Positions 36,578-48,000 are shown, counted from the first letter of the stretch. The stretch: DNA of 64,000 nucleotides from Solirubrobacteraceae bacterium (GCA_030447785.1 JAUJOF010000004.1:208741-272740); one strand, 5' to 3'. Numbers and translations: made by a program. Notes: a model not told the origin generated them from the sequence alone.

Positions 36578-37831
36578 TCAGAGGTAGCGCAGGACGATGT
36601 AGGCGGTGGCCAGCACCATCGAGATGATGACGACCGGGAGGCCGATCTTCAGGAAGTAGAGGAATCCGATGCGCTGCCCCGCCCGCTCGGCCATGCCCGA
36701 GGCGGCCACGTTGGCGGCCGCCGCGATGATCGTGGCGTTGCCCCCGAAGCAGGCGCCCAGGGCCAGGCTCCACCAGTAGGCGTCGTCGCCCTCGGGCCCC
36801 TTCAGCTGCTCGACCACGGGGATCATGGTGGCCGTGAAAGGGATGTTGTCCACCACGCCCGAGCCGATGGCCGACACCCAGGTGATGCCCAGCAGCTCGG
36901 CGGTGCGGTCGCCGTCGGTCACGGCGGCGATGCCCTCGGCGATCTCCTCGATGGCCCCGGTCTCCTCCAGGGCCCCGACCATCACGAACAGGCCGATGAA
37001 GAAGAAGAGCGTGGGCCACTCGATCCCCCGCAGCGCCTCCTCGACCGACTGACGGGTGACCAGCAGCATCACGGTGGCGCCGGCCAGGGCGACGGTGGCC
37101 GGCTCGATGCCGATCTGGCGGTGGACGAAGAAGACCAGGATGGTGCCCAGCAGGATGGGCAGCGTGCGCTTGAGCTCCTCGGGGTCCTCGATGGAGCGCC
37201 GGGCGTCGAGCTCCATCACGCGCTCGCGCGCCTCGGGCGCGATGCGCAGCTTCTTGCGATAGACGAGGTAGAGCAGGCCGATCACCACCACCAGGGTGAA
37301 CAGGGCGATCGGGGCGAGGTTGACGATGAAGTCCAGGAACGAGAGCTCGGTCGCCCCGGCGATGAGGATGTTCGGCGGGTCGCCGATGAGGGTGGCGGTG
37401 CCCCCGATGTTGGAGGCGATGATCTCGATGACCACCAGCGGGATCGGGTCGATGTCCAGCGCGTCGGCCAGCAGGAAGGTGATGGGGACCATCAGCAGGA
37501 CGGTCGTGAGGTTGTCCAGGAAGGCCGACAGCAGCGCCGTCGTCCCCGCCAGGGCGACCGTCACCGCCAGGGGCTTTCCCTTCGCGAGCTGGCCGGCGCG
37601 GATCGCGAAGTAGGTGTAGACGCCCGTCGTCTCGGTGATCTTGACGATGAGCATCATCCCGGCGAGCAGGCCGATGGTGTTCCAGTCCACCGCCTCGATC
37701 GCGGTCTCCTGGTCGATGACCTGGGTGAGCAGGACGGCGATCCCGCCCAGCAGTGCCACCTTGGTGCGGTCCACCCGCTCGGAGGCGATGGCCACCAGGG
37801 CGGCGGCGAAGATGGCGATCGCCAGGGGCAC
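36578..37831 (-). CDS. ArsB/NhaD-superfamily ion transporter
   Basis: The 417-residue protein is an inner-membrane permease with about eleven hydrophobic segments. Family patterns include LGGIAVLLTQVI, LSAFLDNLTTVLLMVPITF, IASNIGGTATLIGDPPNILI and its inverted-repeat counterpart GSGVVDNIPFTATMIPVV plus GACFGGNATIIAAAANVAAS. These re-entrant motifs occur in ArsB arsenite pumps, NhaD Na+/H+ antiporters and CitM-like carriers. No ArsR or ArsC gene is adjacent, so an arsenic role is not supported. It is the first gene of the CBS/kinase/regulator operon. Confidence 0.88.
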   Translation of the reverse strand: MPLAIAIFAAALVAIASERVDRTKVALLGGIAVLLTQVIDQETAIEAVDWNTIGLLAGMMLIVKITETTGVYTYFAIRAGQLAKGKPLAVTVALAGTTALLSAFLDNLTTVLLMVPITFLLADALDIDPIPLVVIEIIASNIGGTATLIGDPPNILIAGATELSFLDFIVNLAPIALFTLVVVIGLLYLVYRKKLRIAPEARERVMELDARRSIEDPEELKRTLPILLGTILVFFVHRQIGIEPATVALAGATVMLLVTRQSVEEALRGIEWPTLFFFIGLFVMVGALEETGAIEEIAEGIAAVTDGDRTAELLGITWVSAIGSGVVDNIPFTATMIPVVEQLKGPEGDDAYWWSLALGACFGGNATIIAAAANVAASGMAERAGQRIGFLYFLKIGLPVVIISMVLATAYIVLRYL

Positions 37832-37869
37832 CTTGCGAACCAGCGTAGACGATCTGCTACAACGCGCTC

Positions 37870-38133
37870 GTGCCCACGATCCCCCAGCGCGAGCTGCGCA
37901 ACAACATCAGCGAGGTGCTGCGACGGGCGGAGGCCGGGGAGCGCTTCACCATCACCGTGGACGGCCGCCCGGTGGCCGATCTGGGGCCCACCGGGGCGGT
38001 GCGCCGGCCGGCTTCGCCGGCCGATCTCGCTCGTATTCTCGCCGACATACCCGCTGACGCGGGCTGGGCCGAGGACCTCGCGCGCGAGCGCGAGAACGAG
38101 CGCGCCGCGGCCCGCGATCCGTGGGCTCCTTGA
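37870..38133 (+). CDS. vapB: Phd/YefM-type antitoxin
   Basis: The 87-residue protein starts with GTG and reads MPTIPQRELRNNISEVLRRA, then EAGERFTITVDGRPVADL. This is the Phd/YefM DNA-binding fold, in which the N-terminal half binds the operon promoter. The acidic, Arg-rich C-terminus would wrap the toxin. The toxin gene overlaps its 3' end by 13 bases. The start is 38 bases from the divergent transporter gene, so a shared regulatory region is likely. Confidence 0.85.
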   Translation: MPTIPQRELRNNISEVLRRAEAGERFTITVDGRPVADLGPTGAVRRPASPADLARILADIPADAGWAEDLARERENERAAARDPWAP

Positions 38134-38498
38134 GCGTCCTGCTGGACACCAGCGTCCTGCTTCGCGTCCCCGGTGGTCGCGAGCGCGCCCTGGCGGACCA
38201 CTGGACGATCAGCGTGGTGACAGTGGGCGAGCTGGAGGCCGGGATCCTCCTGGCCGCGGAGGACGCGATGCGCGCGCAGCGCCTGCGCCATCTGACCGCC
38301 GTGCTGGAGGTCTCGCCCGTCCTCGCCGTGGACCGGGACGTCGCCGCGCGCTACGGCGAGCTGCGGGCGGCGAGCGGGCGGGTGCCCTCCAACGACCTGT
38401 GGATCGCCGCCACGGCGCTGGCCCACGGGATGCGGCTCGTCACCGCCGACCGCCAGCAGGCCGCCCTGCCGCTGGTGGCCACCACCCTGGTCGGGTGA
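38121..38498 (+). CDS. vapC: VapC-type PIN-domain ribonuclease toxin
   Basis: The 125-residue PIN protein has the expected acidic quartet: D in SVLLDTSVLLR, E in VGELEAGILL, D in SNDLWIAATAL and D in LVTADRQQ. VapC toxins cleave specific RNAs, commonly tRNA or the rRNA sarcin-ricin loop. GTG 38121 was chosen because it opens the conserved N-terminal strand. The 13-base overlap with the antitoxin gene supports a coupled module. Confidence 0.88.
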   Translation: MGSLSVLLDTSVLLRVPGGRERALADHWTISVVTVGELEAGILLAAEDAMRAQRLRHLTAVLEVSPVLAVDRDVAARYGELRAASGRVPSNDLWIAATALAHGMRLVTADRQQAALPLVATTLVG

Positions 38499-38571
38499 GG
38501 CTCGGCGAACGCACCGGGAGATCCGGGCACTCCGCGCGCGGGCGCAAGGTCGCGGAGCATAGGCTCCCGGC

Positions 38572-39627
38572 ATGCCCGCGCCCGACCTCCTCCTGCGCCT
38601 GCTCACCGCCGCCGGCCCCTCTGGCCACGAGACCGCCCCCGCCGCCGTGTGGCGGGCGGCCGCCGAGGACTTCGCGGTGGTCAGCGGTGACGTTATGGGC
38701 TCCTCCGTGGCGCGGGTGGACGGCACGGCCGGCGGGCCGTCGCTGGCCGTGATCGGCCACATCGACGAGATCGGCCTCGTCGTCACCCACGTGGACGACA
38801 AGGGCTTCCTCTTCTTCGCCGGCGTCGGCGGCTGGGACCCTCAGATCCTGGTCGGCCAGCGCGTCGGGGTGGTCGGTGCCGACGCGGTCGTGCCGGGCGT
38901 GATCGGCAAGAAGCCCATCCACCTGCTGCGCGAGGAGGAGCGCAAGAAGGTCGCCGAGCTGCGCGACCTGCACATCGACATCGGCGCGGCGAGCGCCGAG
39001 GAGGCACGCGAGCTCGTCGGGATAGGAGACGTCGCGGTGCTGGCCGGCGAGCCGGTGGAGCTGCGCCGCGGGCGGCTGGCCTCGCGCGCGCTGGACAACC
39101 GCCTGGGCGCCTACATCGCGCTGGAGGCCGCGCGGCGGATCGCCGACGGCGGCGGGTCGCCCGGCGACGTGCTGGCCGTGGCCGGCGTGCAGGAGGAGAT
39201 CACCATGGCCGGCGCCCACACCAGCGCCTTCGCCCTGCAGCCCACCGCCGCGGTGATCGTCGACGTGACCCACGCCAGCGACGCGCCCGGCGTCGACCCC
39301 AAGGAGGCGGGCGACCACGGCCTGGGCAGCGGCGCGGTGATCAACCGCGGGGCCACGATGCACCCGCTGCTGACCTCCATGCTGCTCGACGTGGCGCGCG
39401 AGGAGCAGATCGCCCACAGCGTGGAGGCCTCTGCCGCGCGGACGGGAACCGACGCTGACGCGGTGCACCTGCAGCGTGCGGGCATCCCCACCGCGGTCGT
39501 CTCCATCCCGCTGCGCTACATGCACTCGCCGGTGGAGACCGTGCAGCTGGGCGACATCGACGCCTGTGTGGCGCTCATCGCCGGGCTCGCCCTGCGCCTG
39601 GCCACCGGCATTTCGTTCGCGCGCTGA
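38572..39627 (+). CDS. M42-family metalloaminopeptidase
   Basis: The 351-residue protein matches M42/FrvX peptidases. VIGHIDEIGLVVTHVDDKGF has the first metal His-x-Asp, ALDNRLGAYIALEAARR the bridging Asp, and AGVQEEITMAGAHTSAF the general-base Glu pair. IVDVTHASDAPG and IPLRYMHSPVETV supply the remaining metal ligands. These cytosolic cobalt/zinc enzymes trim peptides as tetrahedral dodecamers. It is followed ten bases later by a HAD phosphatase gene. Confidence 0.93.
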   Translation: MPAPDLLLRLLTAAGPSGHETAPAAVWRAAAEDFAVVSGDVMGSSVARVDGTAGGPSLAVIGHIDEIGLVVTHVDDKGFLFFAGVGGWDPQILVGQRVGVVGADAVVPGVIGKKPIHLLREEERKKVAELRDLHIDIGAASAEEARELVGIGDVAVLAGEPVELRRGRLASRALDNRLGAYIALEAARRIADGGGSPGDVLAVAGVQEEITMAGAHTSAFALQPTAAVIVDVTHASDAPGVDPKEAGDHGLGSGAVINRGATMHPLLTSMLLDVAREEQIAHSVEASAARTGTDADAVHLQRAGIPTAVVSIPLRYMHSPVETVQLGDIDACVALIAGLALRLATGISFAR

Positions 39628-39637
39628 GCGTCGTCGC

Positions 39638-40519
39638 GTGCTGCTCCTGTTCGACATCGACGGCACGCTGCTCCAGGGCGCCTCCGACGCGCACGCCGCC
39701 GCGATCCACGAGGCCATCGCCGAGATCTGGGGCGTGGACGTGCGCGCGGCGCGCCCCACCCTCGAAGCCGCAGGGCGCACCGACCTGGAGATCTCCCGCG
39801 CGCTGCTGACCGCGCTGGACGTGCCCGCCCGGGACATCGACGCGGGCATGGGACGGCTGCGCACCGGGGCCGCTGAGGCCTACGCGCGGCTGGTCCCCGG
39901 CGACCTCTCCGATCGGGTCACGCCGGGCGTGCCCGAGCTGCTGGCCGGCCTGGACCGGCGCGACGGGGTGCTGCTCTCGCTGCTCACCGGCAATCTCGAG
40001 GCGGTGGCGCGCCTGAAGCTGCGCGCGGCGGGTCTGTCCCGGTGGTTCCCCGCCGGCCAGGGCGCCTTCGGCTCCGACAGCGAGGACCGCACCCGCCTGC
40101 CCGCGGTGGCCCGCGCCCGGGCGGGCGCCGACGGCGAGGGCCGGCGGGGTGGGCGGGGGTCCTATCCCCGCGAGCGCACCGTGGTCATCGGTGACACGCC
40201 CCACATCGCGGGCTTCATCGCGGCCGTGCGCAGCGGCGGGCGGCGGGCGGGCGGCGGGCGGGCGGGGCGGGGCGGCGCGGGGGCGGGGGCGCGCGCCCGG
40301 GCGCGCGCGGGGGGCGGGGGGGGGCGGGGCGCCCCCCCCCGTGAGCGCCCCGGGGTCATCGGTGACACGCCGCGCGACGTCGCGTGCGCACGCGCCGACG
40401 GGGTGCGCTGCATTGGGGTGACCACCGGGCCTTGCACGGCGGCCGACCTGGCCGGCGGCGACGAGGTCGTCGCCGGCGCGCGCGAGGTGGCGGGCGCTCT
40501 CGAGCGTCTGGGGTTGTAG
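39638..40519 (+). CDS. HAD-family phosphatase with a duplicated, GC-only insert
   Basis: GTG 39638 begins VLLLFDIDGTLLQGASDAHA, HAD motif I with the nucleophilic Asp. LSLLTGNLEAVARLKLRAAG is motif II and VIGDTPRDVACARADGVRCI is motif IV. Motif IV appears twice: a first copy YPRERTVVIGDTPHIAGFIA, then about 45 residues of Gly/Arg/Ala low complexity, then PRERPGVIGDTPRDVACARA. Without the insert the protein would be about 225-240 residues, normal for a phosphoglycolate-phosphatase-like enzyme. The frame stays open, but the insert is probably an assembly artefact or a recent duplication. Confidence 0.82.
   Translation: MLLLFDIDGTLLQGASDAHAAAIHEAIAEIWGVDVRAARPTLEAAGRTDLEISRALLTALDVPARDIDAGMGRLRTGAAEAYARLVPGDLSDRVTPGVPELLAGLDRRDGVLLSLLTGNLEAVARLKLRAAGLSRWFPAGQGAFGSDSEDRTRLPAVARARAGADGEGRRGGRGSYPRERTVVIGDTPHIAGFIAAVRSGGRRAGGGRAGRGGAGAGARARARAGGGGGRGAPPRERPGVIGDTPRDVACARADGVRCIGVTTGPCTAADLAGGDEVVAGAREVAGALERLGL
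40211..40345. repeat. GC-only low-complexity block inside the HAD gene
   Basis: After the first VIGDTP copy the sequence runs for about 130 bases with almost no A or T, built from GGGCGGGC- and GCGCGCCC-type units and ending in nine consecutive Cs (40331-40339). It is bounded by two near-identical stretches of about 29 bases (around 40171-40199 and 40342-40370). Confidence 0.85.
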
Positions 40520-40537
40520 GACTAGGGTTCGCCGCGC

Positions 40538-42017
<1,480 letters not shown>

Positions 42018-42022
<5 letters not shown>

Positions 42023-42082
42023 GGGTGCCGGAGGCGGCCAGGTGGCCGCCGGAGGTGGGTCCCCAGGTCGCGACAGCGACAC
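42018..42082 (+). repeat. Interspersed palindromic repeat, copy 1
   Basis: It starts CCTAAGGGTGCC, contains the palindrome GGCGGCCAGGTGGCCGCC, and ends AGGTCGCGACAGCGACAC. It lies at the junction of truncated ettA and the convergent membrane-protein gene. Copies 2 and 3 are at 52130 and 56022. Confidence 0.9.
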
Positions 42083-42536
42083 CTTTTCTAGAAGACCGGC
42101 CCTCGCCGGCGGGCTCGCGCTCGCCGGCCTCGCGCTCCACGCCGGGCTCCGCGCGCTCGCGCACCCGCAGCTGGCTGAGCAGCACGCCGCACACCCCGGC
42201 CAGCACGGCCCACAGCAGAAAGAGTGGGTCGGCGTCGTCGAAGAAGGTGTCCAGCGCCAGGAACACGAAGGCATAGGTGGCCAACCCAAGCCCGGCGCGC
42301 AGGGCGCCGACGGTGGCCTTCTCGCCGGCGGACGCACGGCGCCCGAGCGTGGAGGACCACCCCACGGCGAGCACCACCACGCCTCCGGCGACGGCGAGGA
42401 CCGCGATCTGGCTGCCCTCGAGCCGGAGTATCGCCGCGATCAGGCCCGCGACCAAGGCGAGCCCCACGGAGACGACCAGCGGGGGGATGGCACGGTCGGG
42501 CACGGTCGGGGTGTTCCCGCGGGCGCGCTCGCGCAC
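42078..42536 (-). CDS. Four-helix membrane protein, 3' end lost in the repeat
   Basis: From GTG 42536 the protein has four hydrophobic segments (PPLVVSVGLALVAGLIAAIL, IAVLAVAGGVVVLAVGW, LGLATYAFVFLALDTFF and FLLWAVLAGVCGVLLSQL) and then a charged tail. The open frame continues through the palindromic repeat and antisense through ettA as Arg/Ala-rich sequence, which I do not accept as coding. About 150 residues are credible. The family is not recognised. The natural stop may have been removed by whatever placed the repeat. Confidence 0.65.
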
Positions 42537-42565
42537 GCACGCGCCGCTACCCTCGAAGGCCGCCC

Positions 42566-43873
42566 ATGACCAACGTCCTGGACCTCGAGCAGTCGCTGCT
42601 CCTGCTGGAGCTCGAGCCGCCCTTCGACAAGCGCGACGTCCAGCTCGCGCGGCGCAGGCTGGCCAAGGTGTGGCATCCCGACCTGGCCCCGCCCGGGCGC
42701 CAGCCCGAGCACGAGCGTCACCTCAAGGCGATCAACGAGGCGGCCGACCAGCTCGGGTCCCTGGCCGAGGACTCGCGCGGCGGGCGGGTCACCAAGAACG
42801 CGGTGCGCGCCAGCGCGGCGGCGGCCCGCGCGGCGCGTGCGGAGGCCGGCCGGCGCGCCTACGAGGAGAGCCGGCGCAACGCCGAGGCGGAGGCCGAGCA
42901 GCGCCGCCACGACCCCTTCCGAGCACGCACGCCCGACCACTCGGTCGTCCACCGCTACGCGCGCTGCCTGTCCTATCCCGAGTGGGGCGTGGGCAGCGTC
43001 ACCGGCATCTACTTCACCGGGGATACGCAAGCTGACGGGGACATCACGGGCGCGGCTGGCTCCGACGTGCAGCAGTGGGCCCGCGTCAAGTTCGCCGAGG
43101 GCGTGCGCACCGTGCCCGCCGGCAGCCTGCGCTTCGTGGACTTCTCCAAGCCCGATCCGGGCGCCGAGCGCGTGGAGCGCTTCGTCACCGCCGCCCAGCA
43201 CGCGATGGCCGAGGGTGACTACGCGCTGGCGGCCAAGCGCCTGGTCTACGCGCGTGACGCCCAGCCCGGCAATACCTCGGTCCTGCGCATGCTGACGCTG
43301 GCCTACTGGCAGGGAGGCGATCTGCCCGCCGCCGCGCGGGCGGTGCGCGACTGGGCGCGGGCCGACCGCGAGCGCCCCGCGCCCCAGCGCTTCGCCGCGC
43401 GCATCTACGAGGACATGGGGGCCTTCGAGCTGGCCGAGGAGTCGGCCGCGCGCGCCGTGGCGCGCGGGCCCGCCGACGCCGGGGCGTGGGAGCGCCTGGG
43501 GCGCCTGCGCCTGCGCCTGGGCCACCGCGCCGGGGCACTGGACGCCCTGCGTCGCGCGCGCGCACTGGCGCCCACGGTGGAGGGCCTGCTCGACCTCGCT
43601 CTGGCCTGCCAGCTGGCCGGTGAGCTGGGCGGTGAGGTCACGGCTTGCGAGCAGGCCGTGGCCCTGGCCGGGGAGGGTGACAGCGAGGGCGAGGGCCGCG
43701 GCGCGCTCGCTGAGGCGTGGTCGCGCCTGGCCCACGCGCTGGCGCGCACCGACCGCCTCGGCGACGCCCTCGAGGCATGCGAGCACGCGCTGGCCCATGG
43801 CGCCGGCGACGAGGTCGACCACCTGCGCAAGCGTCTGCGCGCGGCCGAGCCGCGCGTGCTGCCGGCGGCCTGA
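42566..43873 (+). CDS. J-domain and TPR protein
   Basis: ATG 42566 starts a 435-residue protein. Residues 1-65 form a J-like domain with VWHPDLAPPG (the HPD motif that stimulates Hsp70) and KAINEAADQL. A charged helical linker (RAARAEAGRRAYEESRRNAE) follows, then a beta-rich part with YPEWGVGSVTGIYF. Residues 210-425 are TPR-like helix pairs (AMAEGDYALAAKRLVYARDA, AGAWERLGRLRLRLGHRAGA). It probably recruits DnaK to clients bound by the TPR region (inference). Confidence 0.78.
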   Translation: MTNVLDLEQSLLLLELEPPFDKRDVQLARRRLAKVWHPDLAPPGRQPEHERHLKAINEAADQLGSLAEDSRGGRVTKNAVRASAAAARAARAEAGRRAYEESRRNAEAEAEQRRHDPFRARTPDHSVVHRYARCLSYPEWGVGSVTGIYFTGDTQADGDITGAAGSDVQQWARVKFAEGVRTVPAGSLRFVDFSKPDPGAERVERFVTAAQHAMAEGDYALAAKRLVYARDAQPGNTSVLRMLTLAYWQGGDLPAAARAVRDWARADRERPAPQRFAARIYEDMGAFELAEESAARAVARGPADAGAWERLGRLRLRLGHRAGALDALRRARALAPTVEGLLDLALACQLAGELGGEVTACEQAVALAGEGDSEGEGRGALAEAWSRLAHALARTDRLGDALEACEHALAHGAGDEVDHLRKRLRAAEPRVLPAA

Positions 43874-43908
43874 CGCTCCATCCGCTGGCGGGCGTACGGT
43901 GCGCGGCC

Positions 43909-44595
43909 GTGCGCCTCATCGTCGCCCGCTGCGAGGTCCGCTACTCGGGCCGACTGAACGCCGTGCTGCCCGAGGCCCTGCGCCTGCTCATGCTCAAGAC
44001 CGACGGATCGGTGATGGTCCACGCCGACACCGGTGGCTACAAGCCTCAGAACTGGATGACCCCGCCGGCGGTCATCGAGGAGATCGGGTCCCCGCCCACC
44101 CGGATCGTCGTGCGCAAGGTCAAGGACGACGACCGGCTGGAGATCGCCATCGCCGAGGTGGTCTCCGACGTGACCCATGAGCTCGGCCCACTCGCCCACG
44201 CCGCGGCGCTCGAGAAGGACGGCGTGGAGGCCGACCTGCAGGAACAGCTGGCCGCCGCGCCGGGGTGGTGTGGCGAGGGCTTTCGCCTCGTGCGCCGCGA
44301 GTGGCCCACCGACATCGGGCCCGTGGACCTCATGTGCCGCGACGCCCGGGACGGCTGGGTGGCGGTGGAGATCAAGCGCGTGGCCACCATCGACGCCGTC
44401 GAGCAGCTCACGCGCTACCTGGAGCGCATCCGCCTTGATCCCGAGAAGGGCGGGTGCACCGGGGTGCTGGCCGCCGAGCGCATCAAGCCCCAGGCGCGCG
44501 TCCTGGCCGAGTCACGGGGCCTGCGCTGCGTGGAGGTGGACCTGGCCGTGCTGCGCGGCGAGCGCGAGCCCGAGCTCACGCTGTTCGCGGCCTAG
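43909..44595 (+). CDS. nucS: Mismatch endonuclease NucS/EndoMS
   Basis: GTG 43909 gives VRLIVARCEVRYSGRLNAVL, the canonical NucS start, and a 228-residue protein. The RecB-like catalytic domain shows PTDIGPVDLMCRDARDGWVA followed by VEIKR (D...ExK). The C-terminus PELTLFAA resembles the short clamp-binding tail. NucS makes double-strand cuts at G-T, G-G and T-T mismatches and replaces MutSL in many actinobacteria and archaea. Confidence 0.95.
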   Translation: MRLIVARCEVRYSGRLNAVLPEALRLLMLKTDGSVMVHADTGGYKPQNWMTPPAVIEEIGSPPTRIVVRKVKDDDRLEIAIAEVVSDVTHELGPLAHAAALEKDGVEADLQEQLAAAPGWCGEGFRLVRREWPTDIGPVDLMCRDARDGWVAVEIKRVATIDAVEQLTRYLERIRLDPEKGGCTGVLAAERIKPQARVLAESRGLRCVEVDLAVLRGEREPELTLFAA

Positions 44596-44605
44596 AGCCT
44601 CCTGA

Positions 44606-45028
44606 CTACTCCCCCCACAGCGTCACCACCAGCGAGCGTGCGCCGCCGCGGTCGCGGTGCTCGCACAGATAGATCCCCTGCCAGGTGCCCAGCGCGAAGC
44701 GCCCGTCGCGCACCGCCAGGGTCAGCGAGGGACCGAGCAGCGACGACTTGACGTGGGCGGGCATGTCGTCGGAGCCCTCGAGCGTGTGCGTCCAGGCGAA
44801 GTCCTCGGCGACCGCCGAGTCGAACCACGCGCGGAAGTCGCGGCGAACGTCGGGCGAGGCGTTCTCGTTGAGCGTCAGCGCCGCGGAGGTGTGCAGCAGC
44901 TGCAGGTGGGCGAGCCCGATGCCCATCCCGCCCAGGTCGTCGCCCAGGGCGCCCACCACCTCGTCGGTTACCAGGTGGAAGCCTCGCGGGCGGGCCTCCA
45001 GCTCCACCGTCGTCTGGGCCCAGCTCAA
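44606..45028 (-). CDS. YjbQ/UPF0047 family protein
   Basis: A TTG at 45028, just after the kgd stop, gives 140 residues: SWAQTTVELEARPRGFHLVT at the start, LHTSAALTLNENASPDVRRD, DDMPAHVKSSLLGPSLTLAV and FALGTWQGIYLCEHRDRGGA. These His/Glu motifs define the YjbQ family, a few members of which show weak thiamine-phosphate-synthase activity. It is probably co-transcribed with kgd. Confidence 0.9.
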   Translation of the reverse strand: MSWAQTTVELEARPRGFHLVTDEVVGALGDDLGGMGIGLAHLQLLHTSAALTLNENASPDVRRDFRAWFDSAVAEDFAWTHTLEGSDDMPAHVKSSLLGPSLTLAVRDGRFALGTWQGIYLCEHRDRGGARSLVVTLWGE

Positions 45029-45031
45029 CGC

Positions 45032-48000
45032 TCAGCGCTCGCCGGGCATCTTGAGCGGATACAGGCCGATCGGCCGCGACAGGTCGAGCGCCGTGCGGAT
45101 GATCCGCGACTGCTCCTCCACGTGGGCGGCGGGATAGCCCTCGCCCGGTGAGGCGCGCTCGGGCCGGCCGATGTAGCCGAAGGCCAGGTGCTCGGGGAGG
45201 ATCTGCATGAGGCGCGGGGACATGTGCGCGCGGGCGCCCATGTTGCGCGGCTCCTCTTGTACCCACACGACCTCCTTGAGGTTCGGGTAGGTGTCCACCA
45301 GCTCGCGGATCTGCGCCTCGGGGAACGGATAGAGCAACTCCACGCGGCCCACTGCGACGCCCTCGTTGCCCGCGCGGTCCTCGTGGCCGACGAGGTCGTA
45401 GTAGATCTTGCCGGTGCACAGCAGCAGGCGGCAGACCTTCTCCACCGGCACCCGCGGCTCGCCCAGCACCGGGAAGAAGCGTGCCTCGGTCAGATGCTCG
45501 ATGCGGTTGGTGGCCTGCGGCAGGCGCAGCAGCGACTTCGGGGTCATGACGACCAGCGGGCGCTGCTTGGCCACGCGCGCCTGGCGGCGCAGCAGGTGGA
45601 AGTACTGCGCGGGGGTGGTGAGGTTGGCCACGCGCAGGTTGCCCTCGGCGGCCAGCAGGAGGAAGCGCTCCAGGCGCCCGGACGAGTGCTCGGGACCCGA
45701 GCCCTCGTAGCCGTGGGGCAGCAGGAGCGTCAGGCGCGTGGTCTGACCCCACTTGGCCAGCCCCGACACGATGAACTGATCGATGATGACCTGCGCGCCG
45801 TTGACGAAGTCCCCGAACTGCGCCTCCCACAGCACCAGCGTCTCGGGTGCCTCGGCGCTGTAGCCGTACTCGAAGCCCATGCACGCGATCTCGCTGAGCG
45901 GGGAGTTGTGCAGCTCGAAGGGCGCCAGCGCGCCGGGTAGGCGCTGGATGGGCGAGCACGACCGGCCGGTCCGCGCGTCGTGCAGCACCAGGTGGCGCTG
46001 GGAGAAGGTGCCGCGCTCGGTGTCCTGGCCGGTGAGGCGCACCGGGATGCCCTCGGTCAGCAGCGAGGCGAAGGCCAGCGCCTCGGCGTGCGCCCAGTCG
46101 ATGCCCCCGTCCGGCCCCACAGCGGTGCGCCGTCGCTCGAGCTGCTTGACCAGCTTGGGATGGATCGTGAAGTCCTCGGGCACGGCCAGCATCTCGTCGT
46201 TGAGCGAGCGCAGGCGCTGGTCGGAGACCGCCGTCTTGATGTCCGGGCTGGGTGAGCGGTCGAGCTGGTACTCCCCGGTGGACTGGTCGACCTGACCGGC
46301 CTCCAGCGCCGCCTTGATCTTCTCCTTGAGCTGCTGGTGGATGCGCGTCAGCTCGGCCCACACGTTGGCCTTGCGCTCCTCGACCTCCTCGGCGCTGACC
46401 TCGCCGCGGGAGACCAGCACGTCGGCCCACAGGTCGGCCACCCGGGGATGGCTCTTGATGTGCGCGTACATCTCGGGCTGGGTGTAGGCGGGCTCGTCGG
46501 CCTCGTTGTGACCGAAGCGCCGGTAGCCGATGAGGTCGATCAGCACGTCGTGGCCGAACTCCTCGCGGAAGGCGAAGGCCAGGCGCAGCCCCGCGATGCA
46601 GGCCTCCACGTCGTCGGCGTTGACGTGGATGATCGGCACGTCGTAGCCCTTGGCCAGGTCCGACGCCCAGCGGGTGGAGCGCGCGTCGTCGGGGTCGGTG
46701 GTGAAGCCCACCTGGTTGTTCTGGATCAGATGGACCGTGCCGCCGACCTTGTAGCCGTCCAGGCCCTGGAGGTTGAGCGCCTCGGCCACCACGCCCTGGC
46801 CGGGGAAGGCCGCGTCGCCGTGCAGGACCACGGGCACCGCGGCGTTGGTGTCCTGCTGGGCGTGGGGGCCCTGCCGCGTGGTCTGCGCCGCGCGTGAGGC
46901 GCCCACCACCACCGGGTGGACGAACTCCAGGTGGCTGGGGTTGGATTCCAGGTTGACCAGCAGGGAGTCGCCGCTGGCCACCTGGTAGGAGCCCTGCGCG
47001 CCGTGGTGGTACTTCACGTCGCCCGTGCCCCCCTGGGGGATCGTGGTGACCGCCTCCAGCGTGGAGGCTCCCTCGAACTCGGCGAAGATCGTGTCGTAGG
47101 GCCGGCCGAGGTTGTGGGCCAGCACGTTGAGCCGCCCGCGGTGGGCCATGCCGATGATGACCTCGCGCGCACCGTGTGCGGCCGAGAGCTGGATGAGCTC
47201 GTCGAGCATCGGCACCGCCATGTCCAGACCCTCGATCGAGAACTGCTTCTGGCCCAGGTAGGCCTTGTGCATGAAGCGCTCGAAGGCGTCGACCTGGATG
47301 AGGCGCTCGAGCAGGAAGGACTGGTGCTCCTCGGTCAGCGGCTGGCGGAAGGCCCCTGACTCGATCTGCTCGCGCAACCACGTGCGCTGGCGGTGCGAGG
47401 CGATGTGCTCGATCTCGTAGGCCATCGTCCCGCAGTAGGTCTCGTGCAGGTGGGGCAGCGCGTCGGCCAGCGTCTCGCCCTCCACGTAGGTGCGCAGGAT
47501 CCGCGCGGGGATGCGCCGCTGCAGTTCGGGCGTGAGACCCAGGGGCTCGGGATCGAGCGCCGGGTCGCCCCCGGGCTCGACGCCCAGCGGGTCAAGCCGT
47601 GCGGCGAGGTGCCCGTGGGTGCGGTGGGCCTTGATGAGCGAGGTGGCGGCCTGCACGGCCTGCAGCAGCTCCTCGTCGACCCCGTCCACCGCTTCCTGCG
47701 GTCGCGCGGCGGGGGCGGGGGTCGGGGCCGCGGCCGGAGCGGTGGGCGCGGCCTGGGGCTGGGGCGGCGCGGGCGCGGGCCGCAGCTGCACCCCCAGATC
47801 GCCGAAGATCTGCTCGTAGAAGCCGTGCTCGCCCTGCAGGTGGTCCTCAACGACCTCGAGGAAGCGTCCCGACTCCACCCCCTGGATGACGCGGTGGTCG
47901 TAGGTCGAGGTCATCGACATGACCTTCTCGGCGCCGATGCTCGCGCCGATGGCCCCCAGGCCGACGGGGTAGTCGATCGCGCCGGTGGCCACGATCGTGC

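Noticed and set aside
36578-37831. Arsenic resistance operon
   Set aside because: The permease is ArsB/NhaD-like, but no arsR, arsC or acr3 gene is adjacent. The neighbours are a CBS protein and a two-component pair.
36188-38752. 854-residue plus-strand frame opposite the CBS/transporter genes
   Set aside because: Its His/Asp/Gly-rich translation is the antisense of membrane and CBS genes. It also runs through the vapBC genes in the wrong frame.
40211-40345. Origin, G-quadruplex array or regulatory element
   Set aside because: The block lies inside a coding frame, between two copies of the same HAD motif. Artefact or duplication explains it better, although G-quadruplexes could form.
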